Positions 44,681-56,395 are shown, counted from the first letter of the stretch. The stretch: DNA of 64,000 bases from Aedes albopictus (GCF_035046485.1 NC_085138.1:335813312-335877311); one strand, 5' to 3'. Program-made: numbers and translations. The notes: generated by a model not told the origin, from the sequence alone.

Positions 44681-44939
44681 CCTGTGAGGTATTAGCAGTC
44701 TTCTTAATCCTTCGCTTCGTCCGTCTACACAGTTCTTAACACCCCAAAATATCCTCTGAAATCTTCCTTGGATCCAGTATGCATGCACTCTTCTCCCCAT
44801 AACCCATCCTAGAATCAACCCTTACTTCACTACCCCCTCCTTTTCCGTTTTAACTCTCTTAAATAATCCTAGGATATCTAAAGGTGATGACATTTTCAAT
44901 ATTTTCAGATTTCTTCCAGTTTTCTTACAAGCGTTCCCA

Positions 44940-44995
44940 AATTAACACGTTTTTTTTTCACGGCACGTATCCCCGTGTATAAAAAAAACATTAGA
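44940..44995. repeat. Dispersed short repeat (GGYACGTATCCCC core), copy 1
   Basis: GGCACGTATCCCCGTG next to runs of T and A. A related copy is at about 45950-46010 (GGTACGTATCCCCCACGT). Together the two copies bracket the GTGAG minisatellite. Confidence 0.5.
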
Positions 44996-45009
44996 GTAAT
45001 TACTAATTA

Positions 45010-45770
45010 CTGCGCAGTGAAGAGTGAGAAGTGAGCAATTCGGGATGAGGAGTGAGCAATGAAGCGTGAGAAGTAAGTAGAGAGGAATGATCAGTTCAAA
45101 GTGAAGAGTGAGAAATAAGCAGTGCGGAATGAACAGTCAGAAGCGTGAAGCAGTGAGAAATTAGCAATGTGAAGTGAGCAGTGAAGAGTAAAAAGTGAAA
45201 AATGAACTGTCAAAAGTGAGAAGTGGACTGCCAGTTCCTCCAGTTAAGTAGTGAGTAGTAGTTAAGTGACGAATAAAAATAATGATGAGTGAGCAGTGAA
45301 GTGTGCGGAATGAGGAATGATTGAAAGTGTGGAGTGAGGAGGAGTGAGAGGTGTTGAGTGCAATTGAGAGAAGTGCAATAAAGAGTAAGAATAGAGCAGT
45401 GAGGACTGAGCAATTAGGAGTGTGGATCGATGAGGAGAGTGGATCGATGAGCAGTGAGCAATGAGGATCAGTGAAAAGTTAGAAGTGAACTGTATGGAAT
45501 ACGCAGTGAAAAGTGCAGTGTGAGGAGTGTGATGATGTGATGAGTAAGAAGTGAGGTATAAAGAATGAGTAGTGAAGAGCAAGGGAAGAGGAGTGAGTGC
45601 AGATATGAGCATTGGAAAGAGAATACATATAAAAGATAATCAGTGACGTGTGAGAAAAGAAAAACCAGAAGTAAGTAGTAAGCAGCGAGGAGTAAGAAAA
45701 AAATACGAGCGAGCAGTGCGATGCATTGAGGTGTGCAAACTCATAAGTGAAAAGGTCATGGCTTGCCACG
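45010..45770 (+). repeat. Purine-rich degenerate minisatellite (GTGAGNAGTGAGCA type)
   Basis: About 750 bp of units such as GAGTGAGAAGTGAGCA, AGTGAGGAGTGAG and AGAAGTAAGTAG. Plus-strand purine content is very high, so the strands are strongly asymmetric. Minus-strand open frames (Ser/His/Leu/Tyr/Phe/Thr-rich) are translations of the repeat and not genes. Confidence 0.85.
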
Positions 45771-45944
45771 GGTACGTACACGTACAAAAAAAACTATGAA
45801 AATGTATGTGTTTTATAAGTTTAGATTCAGATCTATGTGTGTTTAAATTTGACATAGATATATAAAAATGCGCCGATCATAGGTTTTCAGCATCTACTTA
45901 TCGAGACCGTTCCAAAAATACAGTAATGATTCGTCGAGATTTTT

Positions 45945-46015
45945 TTACGCAGTTTTTCGAATTTTGAACTGAGTTTTTTACGCGGTACGTATCCCCCACG
46001 TAAAAAAAACCTGAC
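45945..46015. repeat. Dispersed short repeat (GGYACGTATCCCC core), copy 2
   Basis: TTTTTTACGCGGTACGTATC then CCCCACGT and a run of A. It is partly self-complementary (TTTTTACG with CGTAAAAA), suggesting the end or hairpin of a small element. Confidence 0.5.
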
Positions 46016-46679
46016 TGTTCTTATATTGCTTGGGTTTCCACGGATTTTCAAAACTCCGTCGTATTGGATTTCAATGGAATCAGGTATTGTTTTTGACACC
46101 TACTTGTAGAATCTGTCTAAAACATCCATGTGAACTTTAGAAAACAATCAAGCCTTCAGTAGTCGCGCTGTTGTACAACAGATTGAATAAGGCTCGCTTG
46201 TTGTACAGAGTATTAACTTAGTGCTTGGTGGAGGTGGCCAACCGCACGACTGTCGAAAAGTTAAGCAATTTGAGGGATTTGCACTTTTCACCTCGCCATC
46301 CCTTATGCGCAACATATTCTCTGCAAAAACAATACTTCATGAATTCCATAAATTCTGGAATGGCGAAAATTTCTGTGTGTATCTTGGACCTTCTCCGAGA
46401 ATCCTGATATCATCCGTGATATTCAACAGCTTTTGCTGAAAATCTTACATGACATGGAACAGCTTGTGCCGCAAAATCCCTGAAAATTTCTAAATTTATC
46501 TGCATTAGAGTTCCACCAGACTTTTTCTTGAAAAAGTTAAACTCAATTTAATATTTATTTGTTCTTACTTTAATGAAAAATACTAATTCCAATGCTATCA
46601 AGACTTTGTTCTTTTATAACACTTGTCCGTAAAGAAGGAAACAAGGCTGAAACTGAAATGGCATTTTTCTTAGTTTGCT
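46016..46679. other. No gene recognised
   Basis: AT-rich sequence with a GTTGTACA pair near 46171 and 46199. No coding or repeat feature that I can name. Confidence 0.4.
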
Positions 46680-47150
46680 GGTATGGTTGTCTGCTATGTT
46701 GGCGATATGCACCCCCACTCAGCGACTGCCTGACACAGCATTTGCTGGGATGCGTCACAGTCAGAGGTTCAGGTTCAGTTACCTATACATACTGGGACTT
46801 GTCAGCTGTGGCTCTTTTGAAGGCTAGGCAATTAGGGCCTTCCGTTGGGTACTTGCTGTTCGCGGTTATTCCGGAACAAATCAAGCATTTGGACTGGTGA
46901 GCATCAGCAACAGACAGCTATACCAAGACCATCTGTGTCCCTGCCGAGCCTTTCCGTAAGGTCTCAAAACGCCAAAAAGTCAAACGCCAGTATTGTTACG
47001 CTTGAGCTCGAGGAACATTCGCCTGTACTAGTACTTCTTATACTACGTACGCCGGCTCCAACATCCACAAGCTTGGCAATGCTCCTCATCACCTTTAAGA
47101 ATTCCGAGTTGTATCATATCTATCATTTCATTATCCACTTTGATCTCTAC
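46680..47150 (-). pseudogene. R1 gag relic, second copy
   Basis: Homologous to 42610-43080 in the same orientation. Shared blocks include CACCCCCACTCAG, CTGAGCTGCGTC/CTGGGATGCGTC, GGTTCAGGTTCAG, CCGTTGGGTAC, GGAACAAATCA and TACCAAG(G/A)(T/C)CATCTGTG. The frame is destroyed, so it is only a relic. It marks either a second insertion or a duplicated segment of the same R1 family. Confidence 0.6.
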
Positions 47151-47884
47151 TCCCTTATACTATGAGTAGAAAGAGACCGATATAGCCACAAATCATCAAG
47201 TTAAATGTAAGAATAAGATCAGAAAGCAATAGTATTTTGTCGTTTCAATGATATATTTGAAATCGATTTCCGATTTGTTTCAGAACAGTCGCAAATCGAC
47301 TTTCAATCACATTGTTATAATAAGCGTAAACTTTGTCGTCAACATAATCTGGAACCATATGCCAACATTGTTCCGCTTGCCAAACTTATATCACGACCAA
47401 TACGCTACCGAACCGACAGTCATTTTCGCACGGATGCCACACAAAACGACCAATCTTGGAATTGTTTGAAACGGAAAAAGTTTGTTCGGAAAGAGTTCAT
47501 CTCCCACGCCCTCCTCCACACACACACATTTGCCATCAATCGATCGTGGAAAAATAAACACCTCCTTACCGCACTCACATGCCACGTGGTGGCAGCAGCC
47601 GGTGTACAAGTGGTACGGTAGACATGAACCAAATCTACCGAAGAAGCGACCAACCAACAGTGACAACAATAACAGAAAACTCAACACCCTCCACCAGACC
47701 GGAGCAAAATCTTTCCCGAAGTTGTTCGCTGCTTGAATGGCTTTTCCGGAGATTCCGTCCTCATCGTCACCTACCCGCACCGGAGCACCGTTGGAAATTG
47801 CACCATAGTCGTCGCCGTCGTACGTAGTTGTTGTCAGCTCCTGGATTTTCTCCTTCCACTACCAGACCAGGAGCGAGCAGCAGA
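47151..47884. other. No gene recognised
   Basis: Open frames on both strands near 47390-47830 overlap and lack domain features. A CA-rich run lies near 47520. Confidence 0.4.
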
Positions 47885-47889
47885 GATTG

Positions 47890-49524
47890 CACAATGGTCC
47901 GAATCCACGTTTTAGCAGGAAAAAAATCCGTATCTCTGTTTTCGTTAATTTAAGGCGTTTGGTGTCTTCAGAGAAGTTGTTTGCATTTGTTTGCTGCATC
48001 TTTTCCAAAATTTTTTGATTAGGGTGGTCCTCGTCCTAACTCAAATCTGGAAAAGAATTTTTTAATTTTAAGTCATACGCGATCGAGTTCTTCAGAAAAG
48101 TTGTAGGCAATGCTATTTCGAGCAACTTTGCTGAATGCGCCGTTTATCTAGCTCTTAATTTGAACATAGTAGGTCAATTTAAAGTTTTGACTTAGGGTGA
48201 GCCACCCAAAAACGGTTTTTTCGCAATAACTTTTTTATTTTATTTTTTTCGAAGATGTGAGCTTCGGAGCATTTGAAGAGCAAGTAATGACGCATATTTG
48301 TTCTGAACATTGCATGTTGCTAGGTCTTGTCATTCAAATGTTATGGGCAATTTCGATTTAAAAACAACGATGTCTTCAAATGCTTATATCTCATGGAGCT
48401 GGTAAAATAAAAAAAGTTCTTTAAGCGGCATTAGGAAGGTCACATATAAAGCCATATGTGGAGCAAATATTACAAGAACGTTATTTTTGAAATTGGAATA
48501 AATCGACTCCAAAAATTCCCTTAAAAAATCGAAAAACTACTTATAACTCATACAATTTTTAAGATAGAGTCAAACTGTCTTCGGAAAAAATGTGGGTTTT
48601 CACCATACCTAAAAGTTTCCCATACTCGACTTTTTTGTAAAACGTGAAACAAGAGCTTGAAATTGATAATTTGTTTTTAAAGAATATAATCGTTCTGATT
48701 TCCTAGAAAAACATAGCACATGTACCCTTAAGAATCAAATTATCAATTTCAAGCTTTTGTTTCACGTTTTGCAAAAAAAATCGTGTATGGAAAACTTGTG
48801 GGCATGGTAAAAACCTACATTTTTTCCGAAGACAGTTTGACTCTATGTTTGAAATTGTATGAGTTATAAGTAGTTTTTTTTTTCAATTTTTAAGGGGATT
48901 TTTGGAGTCGATTTATTCCAATTTCAAAAATAACGTTCTTGTAATATTTGCTCCAAATTTGGCTTTATATGTGCCCTTCCAAATGCCGCTTAAAGAACTT
49001 TTTTTATTTTACCAGCTCCATGAGATATAAGCATTTGAAGACATCGTTGTTTTTAAGTCAAAATTGTCCATAACATTTGAATGACAAGACCTAGCAACAT
49101 GCAATATTCAGAACAAATATGCGTCATTACTTGCTCTTCAAATGCTCCGAAGCTCACATCTTCGAAAAAAATCAAATAGAAAAGTTATTGCGAAAAAACC
49201 GTTTTTGGTTGGCTCACCCTAAGTCAAAACTTAAAATTGACCTACTATGTTCATATTAAGAGCTAGATAAACGGCGCATTCAGCAAAGTTGCTCGAAATA
49301 GCATTACCTACAACTTTGCTGAAGAACTCGATCGCGTATGACTTGAAATTTAAAAGTTCTATTCCAGATTTGAGTTAAGACGCGGACCACCCTAATCAAA
49401 AATTTTTGGAAAAGATGCAGCAAACAAATTCAAACAACTTCTCTGAAGACACAAAATGCCTAAAATTAACGAAAACAGAGATACGGATTTTTTTCCTGCT
49501 AAAACGTGGATTCGGACCATTGTG
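47890..49524. mobile_element. 1.64-kb nearly perfect palindrome with Transib-type ends
   Basis: Ends are CACAATGGTCCGAATCCACG at 47890 and its exact reverse complement ending at 49524. The first 30 bp of the arms match perfectly. GATTG flanks both sides (47885-47889 and 49525-49529), a 5-bp target duplication. The arms run about 780-790 bp each to about 48675 and 48737, leaving a ~60-bp loop. The heptamer CACAATG plus a 5-bp duplication is the classic Transib signature. There is no transposase frame, so it is non-autonomous (foldback MITE). The TAGGGTGG motif inside both arms is part of the palindrome and not a separate insertion. Confidence 0.85.
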
Positions 49525-49529
49525 GATTG

Positions 49530-51256
49530 GTTCGATTGTTCGATTTAAACAGCTAATGAAAACTTTAACGGAGGGAGGCGAACTTTTCCAATAATCGGAA
49601 AACAAAAGAGAGCATCGCGTTGAAGAAGCACACAGCAGCAGCAGTACCTACCTAGTGCCTTGGTTCGTTGCCAGTCGAGTGTTCGCTAGGTACCTAGCTA
49701 CTGGAGAAAAGTAGGATCGAAGCTTATTGAGACGAAGAATAATATGGTTCGTCTGGGCTGCTGGGTTAGCTTAGATAAGAACATCCCAAAGTTGCCGAGT
49801 GGAGCCAGGAAGCTTTGACCCTGTGAGTAATGAAAAGCGAAAATAGCGATCGTCGTTGGCCAGGGTCGGATTTTGTGTGATGAAGCGGATGAATTCAATG
49901 ATTCTCTAGTGGAAATTTCAATTGAAGGGTTTTTCTAGGGTTTGGATTAGCATGCTAATATTCTATGGTAGTATCCAATTACGACCTTATGGCTATCTTT
50001 TACAAAATCCTTGAACTGACTCTGCACTAGTCTAGTACCTGGATTTCACTGTGTATACCCATCTTAATCGGATACTGGAAGCCGGATTCCTGCAACGTCG
50101 TGTAATAATCGAAAAGTTGTAATTCATCCCGGTTGAATACCATCACAGAGGTGATGGTGGTGGTGTTGGCGGAAAATACAAACTTTGCGCCACTGAAACT
50201 TCGACGTTGTGCATCGGAAACTCACGTTATCAGTTGACTCTCACTGAGGCTGAGGATCGATTGATTGCATGCAAGTATTTAGGCACATAGGGAGACGCCT
50301 CTGCAACGATAGACACCGAGAAGGACGGAAGTTTAGCGACAATGTTAAACTAATGTATCCCCACCGGCTTATGATATGATTGACTTCTCTTCAGCTCATT
50401 CATCACAACTCTGTCGTTACCGCTGCTGCTGATGCTACCGAGGACGACGACGATGACGGCGATGACCTTCTTCTACGTCTTTCCGGCTTGATTGTTTGGG
50501 GACGGATATCGCAATAATGGAACCAACCATAAAGTTATGCAAATATCAATTAATATTAATGAACTCGAAAACGCTTTAATGGAATCCGGTATTCGATTAC
50601 AGTAGTGCATTGCAGCAGAGCAATGCTGCAGCTGGCAAGATTTCCCAGGACACTCACTAGCGCCTGTCTAGAAGGTCGACCGACGTCGACACCACGAACG
50701 CATCCATCGCCGGTTGTTGTTATGATGGACGGACGGACGTCGACGGGGCAGCGAAAGCTAAAAGTGCAATCAACTTGCATCCCGGTCCATGCATTCCTTT
50801 CGTCTGGGCTTATGGTCCGTCATAAATATAAACTGCGAGACGTATATTTAGTCGTCATCCGGGAGGATGCAACAAGGATATGGACGGCCTGCATGTTGTT
50901 ATGCTGCAGGCAGCCGACTTAACCAGGCGATTCTCCCTTCCATATAGCTTGTGCCCGTCAGCTCCGAGATTGGATTCTAGCGGCTTTGATAACAGGAAGG
51001 TGCCATGCCAAAGTGATTGCAATGGTGTCACGGGTGTCTAGGTGAGGTATGTACTGACCACACGGAATGTCCTATGCAGGGTTGAGAGGAAATAAAAATA
51101 CAAACAGACGACAGCAAAAGCTATTGTCCATTTATTTTGTCTATTTGATTAAATCATCTATGGTAAGATAGTTGGCAAGATAATACAGTAACTGTACGCC
51201 ACAAAACACGGTTCATAGCTACTTCCTTCCAACCTCTACGACAGTACACTCCCCAT
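49530..51256. other. No gene recognised
   Basis: Unique-looking sequence with a low-complexity GAC/GAT-rich patch near 50420-50470. The open frames near 50556-50922 overlap on opposite strands and have no domain features. Confidence 0.4.
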
Positions 51257-51850
51257 CCCAAGTAACAATGAATGCTGAACAGTGAGAGTATTAGCTGAAC
51301 ATTGGCTGATTAATTGTGTCAGTGGCTGAACACAATGATAGCTGAATATTGGTCTGAAATATGGCTTGTTCAACTTCTTTAATCAGCAATGCATGGATGG
51401 CTAAATATCAAGTTGAATAGAATATTATTCATCTGTGTAACCAGCTTTAAAACAGACACCAGCATGCATAATTAAGGTACACCGGGGCAAGTTGAAACGA
51501 GTGGGGTAAGATGAAACAGCGGGTTTAAATGATGTTTTCTAATAATGATAAACAGTTTGATCGCCATAACACATAGTTTTTGATTCAAACAATTTTTTAG
51601 CAAATGAATAATTTCTAAATTGAATTGAAATATATTTCAAAACTTCGTGTTTCATCTTGCCCCACCCGTTTCAACTTGCCCCGGTGTACCTTAATCATCT
51701 GTTGTTCAACCTTTAATCAAATTATTTTTGACAGCTGACCCAAACAATGTTTTCGTTGAATCCACATAGCTTATTCTGCCTTAATACAGGCTTAGTTCAA
51801 CTTATGTTCATGATATTTCAGACACAACAAGTAATGCTCTCATTTTCGAG
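51257..51850. mobile_element. Possible MITE starting CCCAAGTAACA, split by another MITE
   Basis: Begins CCCAAGTAACA, the same start as the 178-bp MITEs. It contains repeated GCTGAACA and inverted TGATTAA/TTAATCA and TTCAAC/GTTGAA motifs on either side of the inner MITE. The right end is not defined and the match to the 178-bp family is only at the first 11 bases, so this is tentative. Confidence 0.3.
51476..51690. mobile_element. 215-bp MITE with ends GGTACACCGGGGCAAGTTGA
   Basis: The left end GGTACACCGGGGCAAGTTGA, continuing AACGAGTGGGG, is matched by its reverse complement ending at 51690. Arms are about 45 bp. TTAA stands at 51472-51475 and 51691-51694, giving either a TTAA or a TA target duplication. 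No ORF. Confidence 0.85.
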
Positions 51851-51859
51851 GATACAATT

Positions 51860-51935
51860 GTGTGTGGTGTAGGGGCTAAGGTTAGTGACTGTAAATCATG
51901 AGATCCGAGTTCAATTCCCAGTTCTCCCAGAGATT
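51860..51935 (+). repeat. tRNA-like SINE head
   Basis: A-box-like TAGGGGCTAAGGTTAG (about 51870-51885) and B-box-like GAGTTCAATTCCC (51907-51919) at tRNA-like spacing, followed by an AT-rich stretch with a T run. It abuts an R1 relic. It is more likely a SINE head than a functional tRNA because the acceptor ends do not pair well. Confidence 0.45.
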
Positions 51936-51939
51936 AATT

Positions 51940-52420
51940 TATATTGCTTTTTTTCATTGAAAATTTTCCGTGCTTCGCTAAATAAGATGACGTTTTCTTC
52001 CAGCGAAAGCTTATGCGATACAGCAAATCGCCAAATTTCATACTAACACAGCCGCACATTTCGAAGCACTCCATGTCTTCCCCGGTAAGGATACCGATAG
52101 GCACCATATCAGTAGTGATGACGCAGAGCGCATCGTGGAACATGGTACAATACGGACTCGTAACCCTTAAGCACATTAGTCTATAAGCACTTTCCAGCTT
52201 ATCACGGAAGCTTTTGTTACTCAGCGCCATGCCCCATACCGGGCCGTCATACCTTAGTATGGACGTAGCGACATTAGCCAGAAGCTTACGCTTTTACTGA
52301 CGTATACCGCAGAGCTATTGGACATCATTCGTGTTAGTGCCACTATAGCTGTGGAGGCTCTTTTGCAGGCCTAGAACATCCTGAACACCATAAAGTTTGG
52401 AGAAACGAAATAATTTACAT
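51940..52420 (-). pseudogene. R1-clade LINE C-terminal reverse transcriptase relic
   Basis: The minus-strand frame 52230-51934 contains MALSNKSFRDKLESAYRLMC, then LRVTSPYCTMFHDALCVI and MVPIGILTGEDMECFE. This is the post-RT thumb region of R1-clade elements. Upstream (52400-52230) a broken frame gives LLANVATSILRYDGPVWG. RT catalytic motifs are absent because the piece is 5'-truncated. No product is expected. Confidence 0.75.
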
Positions 52421-52519
52421 ACCAGTTGTTCTAAAAGCTGAATTTGGGTATGGATTACGTTCACATATGTATTAATTTAACTTTCATCAAGAATATCAAT
52501 AGGTGTTTTATATTCTGGG

Positions 52520-53060
52520 ATATTCTAGATGTTCCAAACTGTCCTGTAGTAAAATCCTTCAAATCTACAAAAATAATTTTATGTGTTTTCGCCATAAATA
52601 ATATTGTATGTTGCTTTCATAACAAAACGCGCTGCCAACTTGCAGTCGGCATTTTCGAATCATCGCAACGAATCAACCACCACCTTTGCTGCTGTTTGCA
52701 TTATTTAGATCGGAGAAACGTTGAACTCCCGCCTGCTGATTGGCTGCGATGACTTTGGCGATGGTTTCACTCGCTACGGATTCAAATCGTCGCGTTCGAT
52801 AAGGGGGAAAATCGTCAATAGCATAACATAATCTAGTAGGATCCGCGAAACTCTTGAAATCTACAATATAGGGATATTCCATGTCAGCCAAACTACCTTG
52901 GAGTTCAGAACTTCAGGTCAACACTCGTAACAGTTGATTACATTATAAACCTTTGAGATATTAAGGGTCGTCCAAACTGTCCTATAATTAAGTACATCAA
53001 ATCTACAAGAATAACTTTATGTGTTTTCGCCATAGATATAATAGCTTTGCATAATGTGCT
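52520..53060. repeat. Degenerate tandem duplication
   Basis: A block at about 52530-52610 (CCAAACTGTCCTGTAGT, CAAATCTACAA, TTTATGTGTTTTCGCCATA) recurs at about 52965-53040. A second block (GGATCCGNNNAACTCTTGAA, TATAGGGATAT) occurs near 52840 and 53070. The sequence at about 52620-52800 looks inserted in the first unit. Confidence 0.55.
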
Positions 53061-53123
53061 GGGATCCGTATGAAGCTCTTGAAATTTCAAATGTTATTTA
53101 GAGACACTATAGGGATATGCTAC

Positions 53124-56100
53124 CTCGTGGTACCGGCCGGAAACTATGAGCAACCCCGGTGGGAACTTTGATCGTAGGCTGACAGGGAAGGGGGGGTTTG
53201 CTTCGGCAAACCTGAGCGTCTGTTCTCCAGGAGGAGCGGCTCACAACAGCGTCTGATCCCCATGTTAGGGGCGGCTGTCTACGTCCGAGTGCCAGAAAAG
53301 GACTCTAAGCTCAACTGTGCACTATGGTAAGATAGTAGGGGGTTGGTGTCAGACCCTTCGAGCCAGCCGTAAAAAACCATTGTAACGGCAAATCAGCAAC
53401 AGAATAATACAAACCGTGACCAATGGCAACGACCCCAGCGAACAAAAAGGACTTGCGATTGGAAACTCGGTACGTGGAACTGCCGATCTCTCAACATCAT
53501 TGGGAGCACCCGTATACTCGCCGATCTACTGAAGGACCGCGTATTCGGCATCGTAGCGCTGCAGGAGGTGTGTTGGACAGGATCCATGGTACGAACGTTT
53601 AGAGGTAATCCTACCATCTACCAGAGCTGCCGCAACACACGCGAGCTGGGAACAGCTTTTATCGTGATGGATCAGTGGCGCGTGATCGGTTGGTGGCCGA
53701 TTGACGAAAGAATGTGCAGGTTGAGGATCAAGGGCCGATTCTTCAACTTCAGTATAATAAACGCGCGCAGCCCACATTCCGGAAGCACTGATGATGACAA
53801 GGACGCATTTTACGCGCAGCTCGAACGCGAGTACGATCGCTGGCCAAGCCACGACGTCAAGATCATCATAGGAGATTTGAACGCTCAGGTAGGCCAGGAG
53901 GAGGAATTCAGACCGACGATTGGTAAGTTCAGCGCTCATCAGCTGACGAACGAAAACGGTCTACGACTCATTGATTTCGCCGCCTCCAAAAATATGGCCA
54001 TACGTAGCACCTTTACCCAACACAGCCTCTCTTATCGTTACATCTATAGATCACCACAGCAGACAGAATCTCAAATCGACCACGTTCTGATTGACGGACG
54101 GCAGTTCTCCGACATTATCGACGTCAGGACCTATCGTGGCGCAAACATCGACTCCGACCACTATCTGGTGATGGTCAAACTGCGCCAAAACTCTCCGTCA
54201 TCAACAATGTACGGTACCGGCGGCCGCCACGGTACAACCGTGGCGACTGAAACAACCGGATGTCGCCTCGGCTTACGCGCAGAATCTCGAGGCCGCGTTG
54301 CCAGACGAGGGCGAGCTCGATGAGGCCCCTCTAGAGGACTGCTGGAGTACAGTGAAAGCAGCCATCAACGACGCAGCAGAGAGCACCATCGGGTACGTGG
54401 AACGGAATCGACGGAACGAATGGTTCGACGAAGAGTGCAGAACAGTTTTGGAGGAGAAGAACGCAGCGAGGGCGGTAATGCTGCAGCAAAGGACTCGACG
54501 GAACGTGGAACGTTACAAACAGAAACGGAAACAGCAGACCCGCCTCTTTCGGGAGAAAAAGCGCCGCCTGGAAGAAGCGGAGTGTGAAGAAATAGAACTG
54601 CTGTGCCGTTCACACGAAACACGTAAGTTCTATCAGAAGCTCGACGTATCCCGCAACGGCTTCGTGCCGCGAGCCGAAATATGCAGGGATAAAGACGGAA
54701 GCCTTGACGGACGGACGTGAGGTGATCGAAAGGTGGAAGCAGTACTTCGATCAGCACCTGAATGGCGTGGAGAACGTAGGCACGGGAGCCCACGGCAACG
54801 GAAGAAACGACGACGCCAGTGCAGCGGAGGACGGAAATGAACCAACTCCCACGCTAAGGGAAGTTAAGGATGCCATCCACCAGCTCAAAACCAACAAAGC
54901 AGCTGGTAAGGATGGTATTGCAGCTAAACTCATCAAGATTTGCCCAGAAAAGTTGGCCACCTGTCTACATCGGCTGATAGTCAGGATCTGGGAAACCGAA
55001 CAGCTACCGGAGGAGTGGAATGAAGGGGTAATCTGCCCCATTCACAAGAAAGGCGACCATTTGGAATGTGAGAACTTCAGGGCGATCACTATTTTGAATG
55101 CTGCCTACAAAGTGCTATCCCAGATCATCTTCCGTCGTCTGTCACCTAAAACGAATGAGTTCGTGGGAAGTTATCAGGCTGGCTTCATCGACGGCCGGTC
55201 AACAACGGACTAGATCTTTACCGTACGACAAATCCTCCAGAAATGCCGTGAATACCAGGTCCCAGGTACCAGTTTCATCGACTTCAAAGCGGCATACGGC
55301 AGTATCGACCGCGCAGAGCTATGGAGAAGCATGGACGAAAACGGCTTTCCTGGGAAGCCGACTAGACTGATTAAAGCAACGATGGACGGTGTGCAAAACT
55401 CAGTAAGGGTTTCGGGTGAACTATCCAGTTCATTCGAATCTCGCCGGGGACTGCGACAAGGTGACGGACTCTCATGCCTACTCTTCAACATCGCTTTGGA
55501 AGGTGTAATGCGACGAGCCCGGCTCAACAGCCGGGAAACGATTTTCACAAAATCCGGTCAATTTGTGTGCTTTGCGGACGACATGGACATTATCGCTAGA
55601 ACATTTGGAACGGTGACAGAGCTGTACACCCGCCTGAAACGCGAAGCAGCAAAGGAAGGACTGGTGGTGAATGCCTCAAACACAAAGTACATGCTGGTAG
55701 GCGGAACCGAACACGACCGAATTCGTCTGGGTAGTAATGTTACGATAGACGGGGACATTTTTGAGGTGGTTGAGGAATTCGTCTACCTCGGATCCTTACT
55801 GACGTCTGACAACAACGTGAGCCGTGAAATTCGGAGGCGCATCATCAGCGGAAGTCGGGCCTACTACGGGCTCCAGAAGAAACTGCGGTCGAAAAAGATT
55901 CACCCACGCACCAAATGCACCATGTACAAAACGCTAATAAGACCGGTGGTCCTCTACGGGCACGAGACATGGGCCATGCACGAGGAAGACCTGCAAGCAC
56001 TCGGAGTTTTCGAGTGACGTGTGGTAAGGACAATCTTCGGCGGTGTGCAGGAGAACGGTGTGTGGCGGAGAAGGATGAACCACGAGCTCGCTGCACTTTA

Positions 56101-56395
56101 CGGCGAACCCAGCATCCAGATGGTGGCCAAAGCCGGAAGGATACGGTGGGCAGGGCATGTTGCAAGAATGCCGGACAACAACTCTGCAAAGCTGGTGTTT
56201 GCAACTGATCCGGTTGGCACCAGAAGGCGTGGAGCGCAGAGAGCACGATGGGCGGACCAGGTGGAGCGTGACCTGGCGAACATTGGGCGCGACCGAGGAT
56301 GGAGAGCGGCAGCCACAAACCGAATATTGTGGCGTACTATTGTTGATTATGTCTTGTCTAAATGATGTTGAACAAATAAATGTATGTATGTCAAG
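53124..56395 (+). mobile_element. Near full-length RTE-clade LINE (JAM1-like)
   Basis: About 3.27 kb with a 5' region (53124-53370), one endonuclease plus RT reading frame in pieces, and a very short 3' UTR ending in AAATAAATGTATGTATG. Small size, a single ORF and a short-repeat 3' end are RTE features; JAM1 is the described Ae. aegypti RTE. No clear target duplication was found. Confidence 0.85.
53370..56365 (+). pseudogene. RTE ORF: AP endonuclease and reverse transcriptase with four lesions
   Basis: The endonuclease is in the first frame (open from 53370 to 54323): LGTWNCRSL, IVALQEVCWTG, IIIGDLNAQVG, ESQIDHVLIDGRQFSDI and DSDHYLVMVKLR, which cover the Asn, Glu, Asp/Asn and Asp-His catalytic positions. 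A linker region rich in Arg/Glu follows (54298-54720). The RT is in a third frame (54704-56365): NKAAGKDGIAAKLIK, EEWNEGVICPIHKKGDHLEC, NFRAITILNAAYKVLSQI, YQAGFIDGRSTTD, FIDFKAAYGSIDR, GLRQGDGLSCLLFNIALEGV, catalytic VCFADDMDIIA, and a C-terminal GRIRWAGHVARMPD block. The lesions are a frameshift at about 54200-54250, a 1-2 base shift near 54702, TAG at 55211-55213 where Gln is expected, and TGA at 56015-56017 where Arg is expected. The RT part is otherwise in one frame. Confidence 0.9.

Noticed and set aside
45210..45855. Minus-strand frames rich in Ser/His/Leu/Tyr/Phe/Thr as small secreted proteins
   Set aside because: They are translations of a purine-rich minisatellite read on the complementary strand.
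46592..47165. Plus-strand frames of 102 and 106 codons as a gene
   Set aside because: The segment is homologous to the R1 gag relic at 42.6-43.1 kb, read in the antisense direction.
48022..49395. Separate TA-flanked mariner-like element starting TAGGGTGG inside the 47.9-kb palindrome
   Set aside because: The inverted symmetry continues without a break to 47890 and 49524, where a 5-bp duplication is found, so the TAGGGTGG sites are internal to the larger palindrome.
53568..54323. Stand-alone host AP endonuclease gene
   Set aside because: It is the N-terminal domain of an RTE LINE, followed by the linker and RT of the same element.
54704..56365. Domesticated reverse transcriptase or retron-like system
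   Set aside because: All motifs and the order endonuclease-linker-RT match RTE elements, and nonsense codons interrupt it. Nothing suggests a retron or a defence system.
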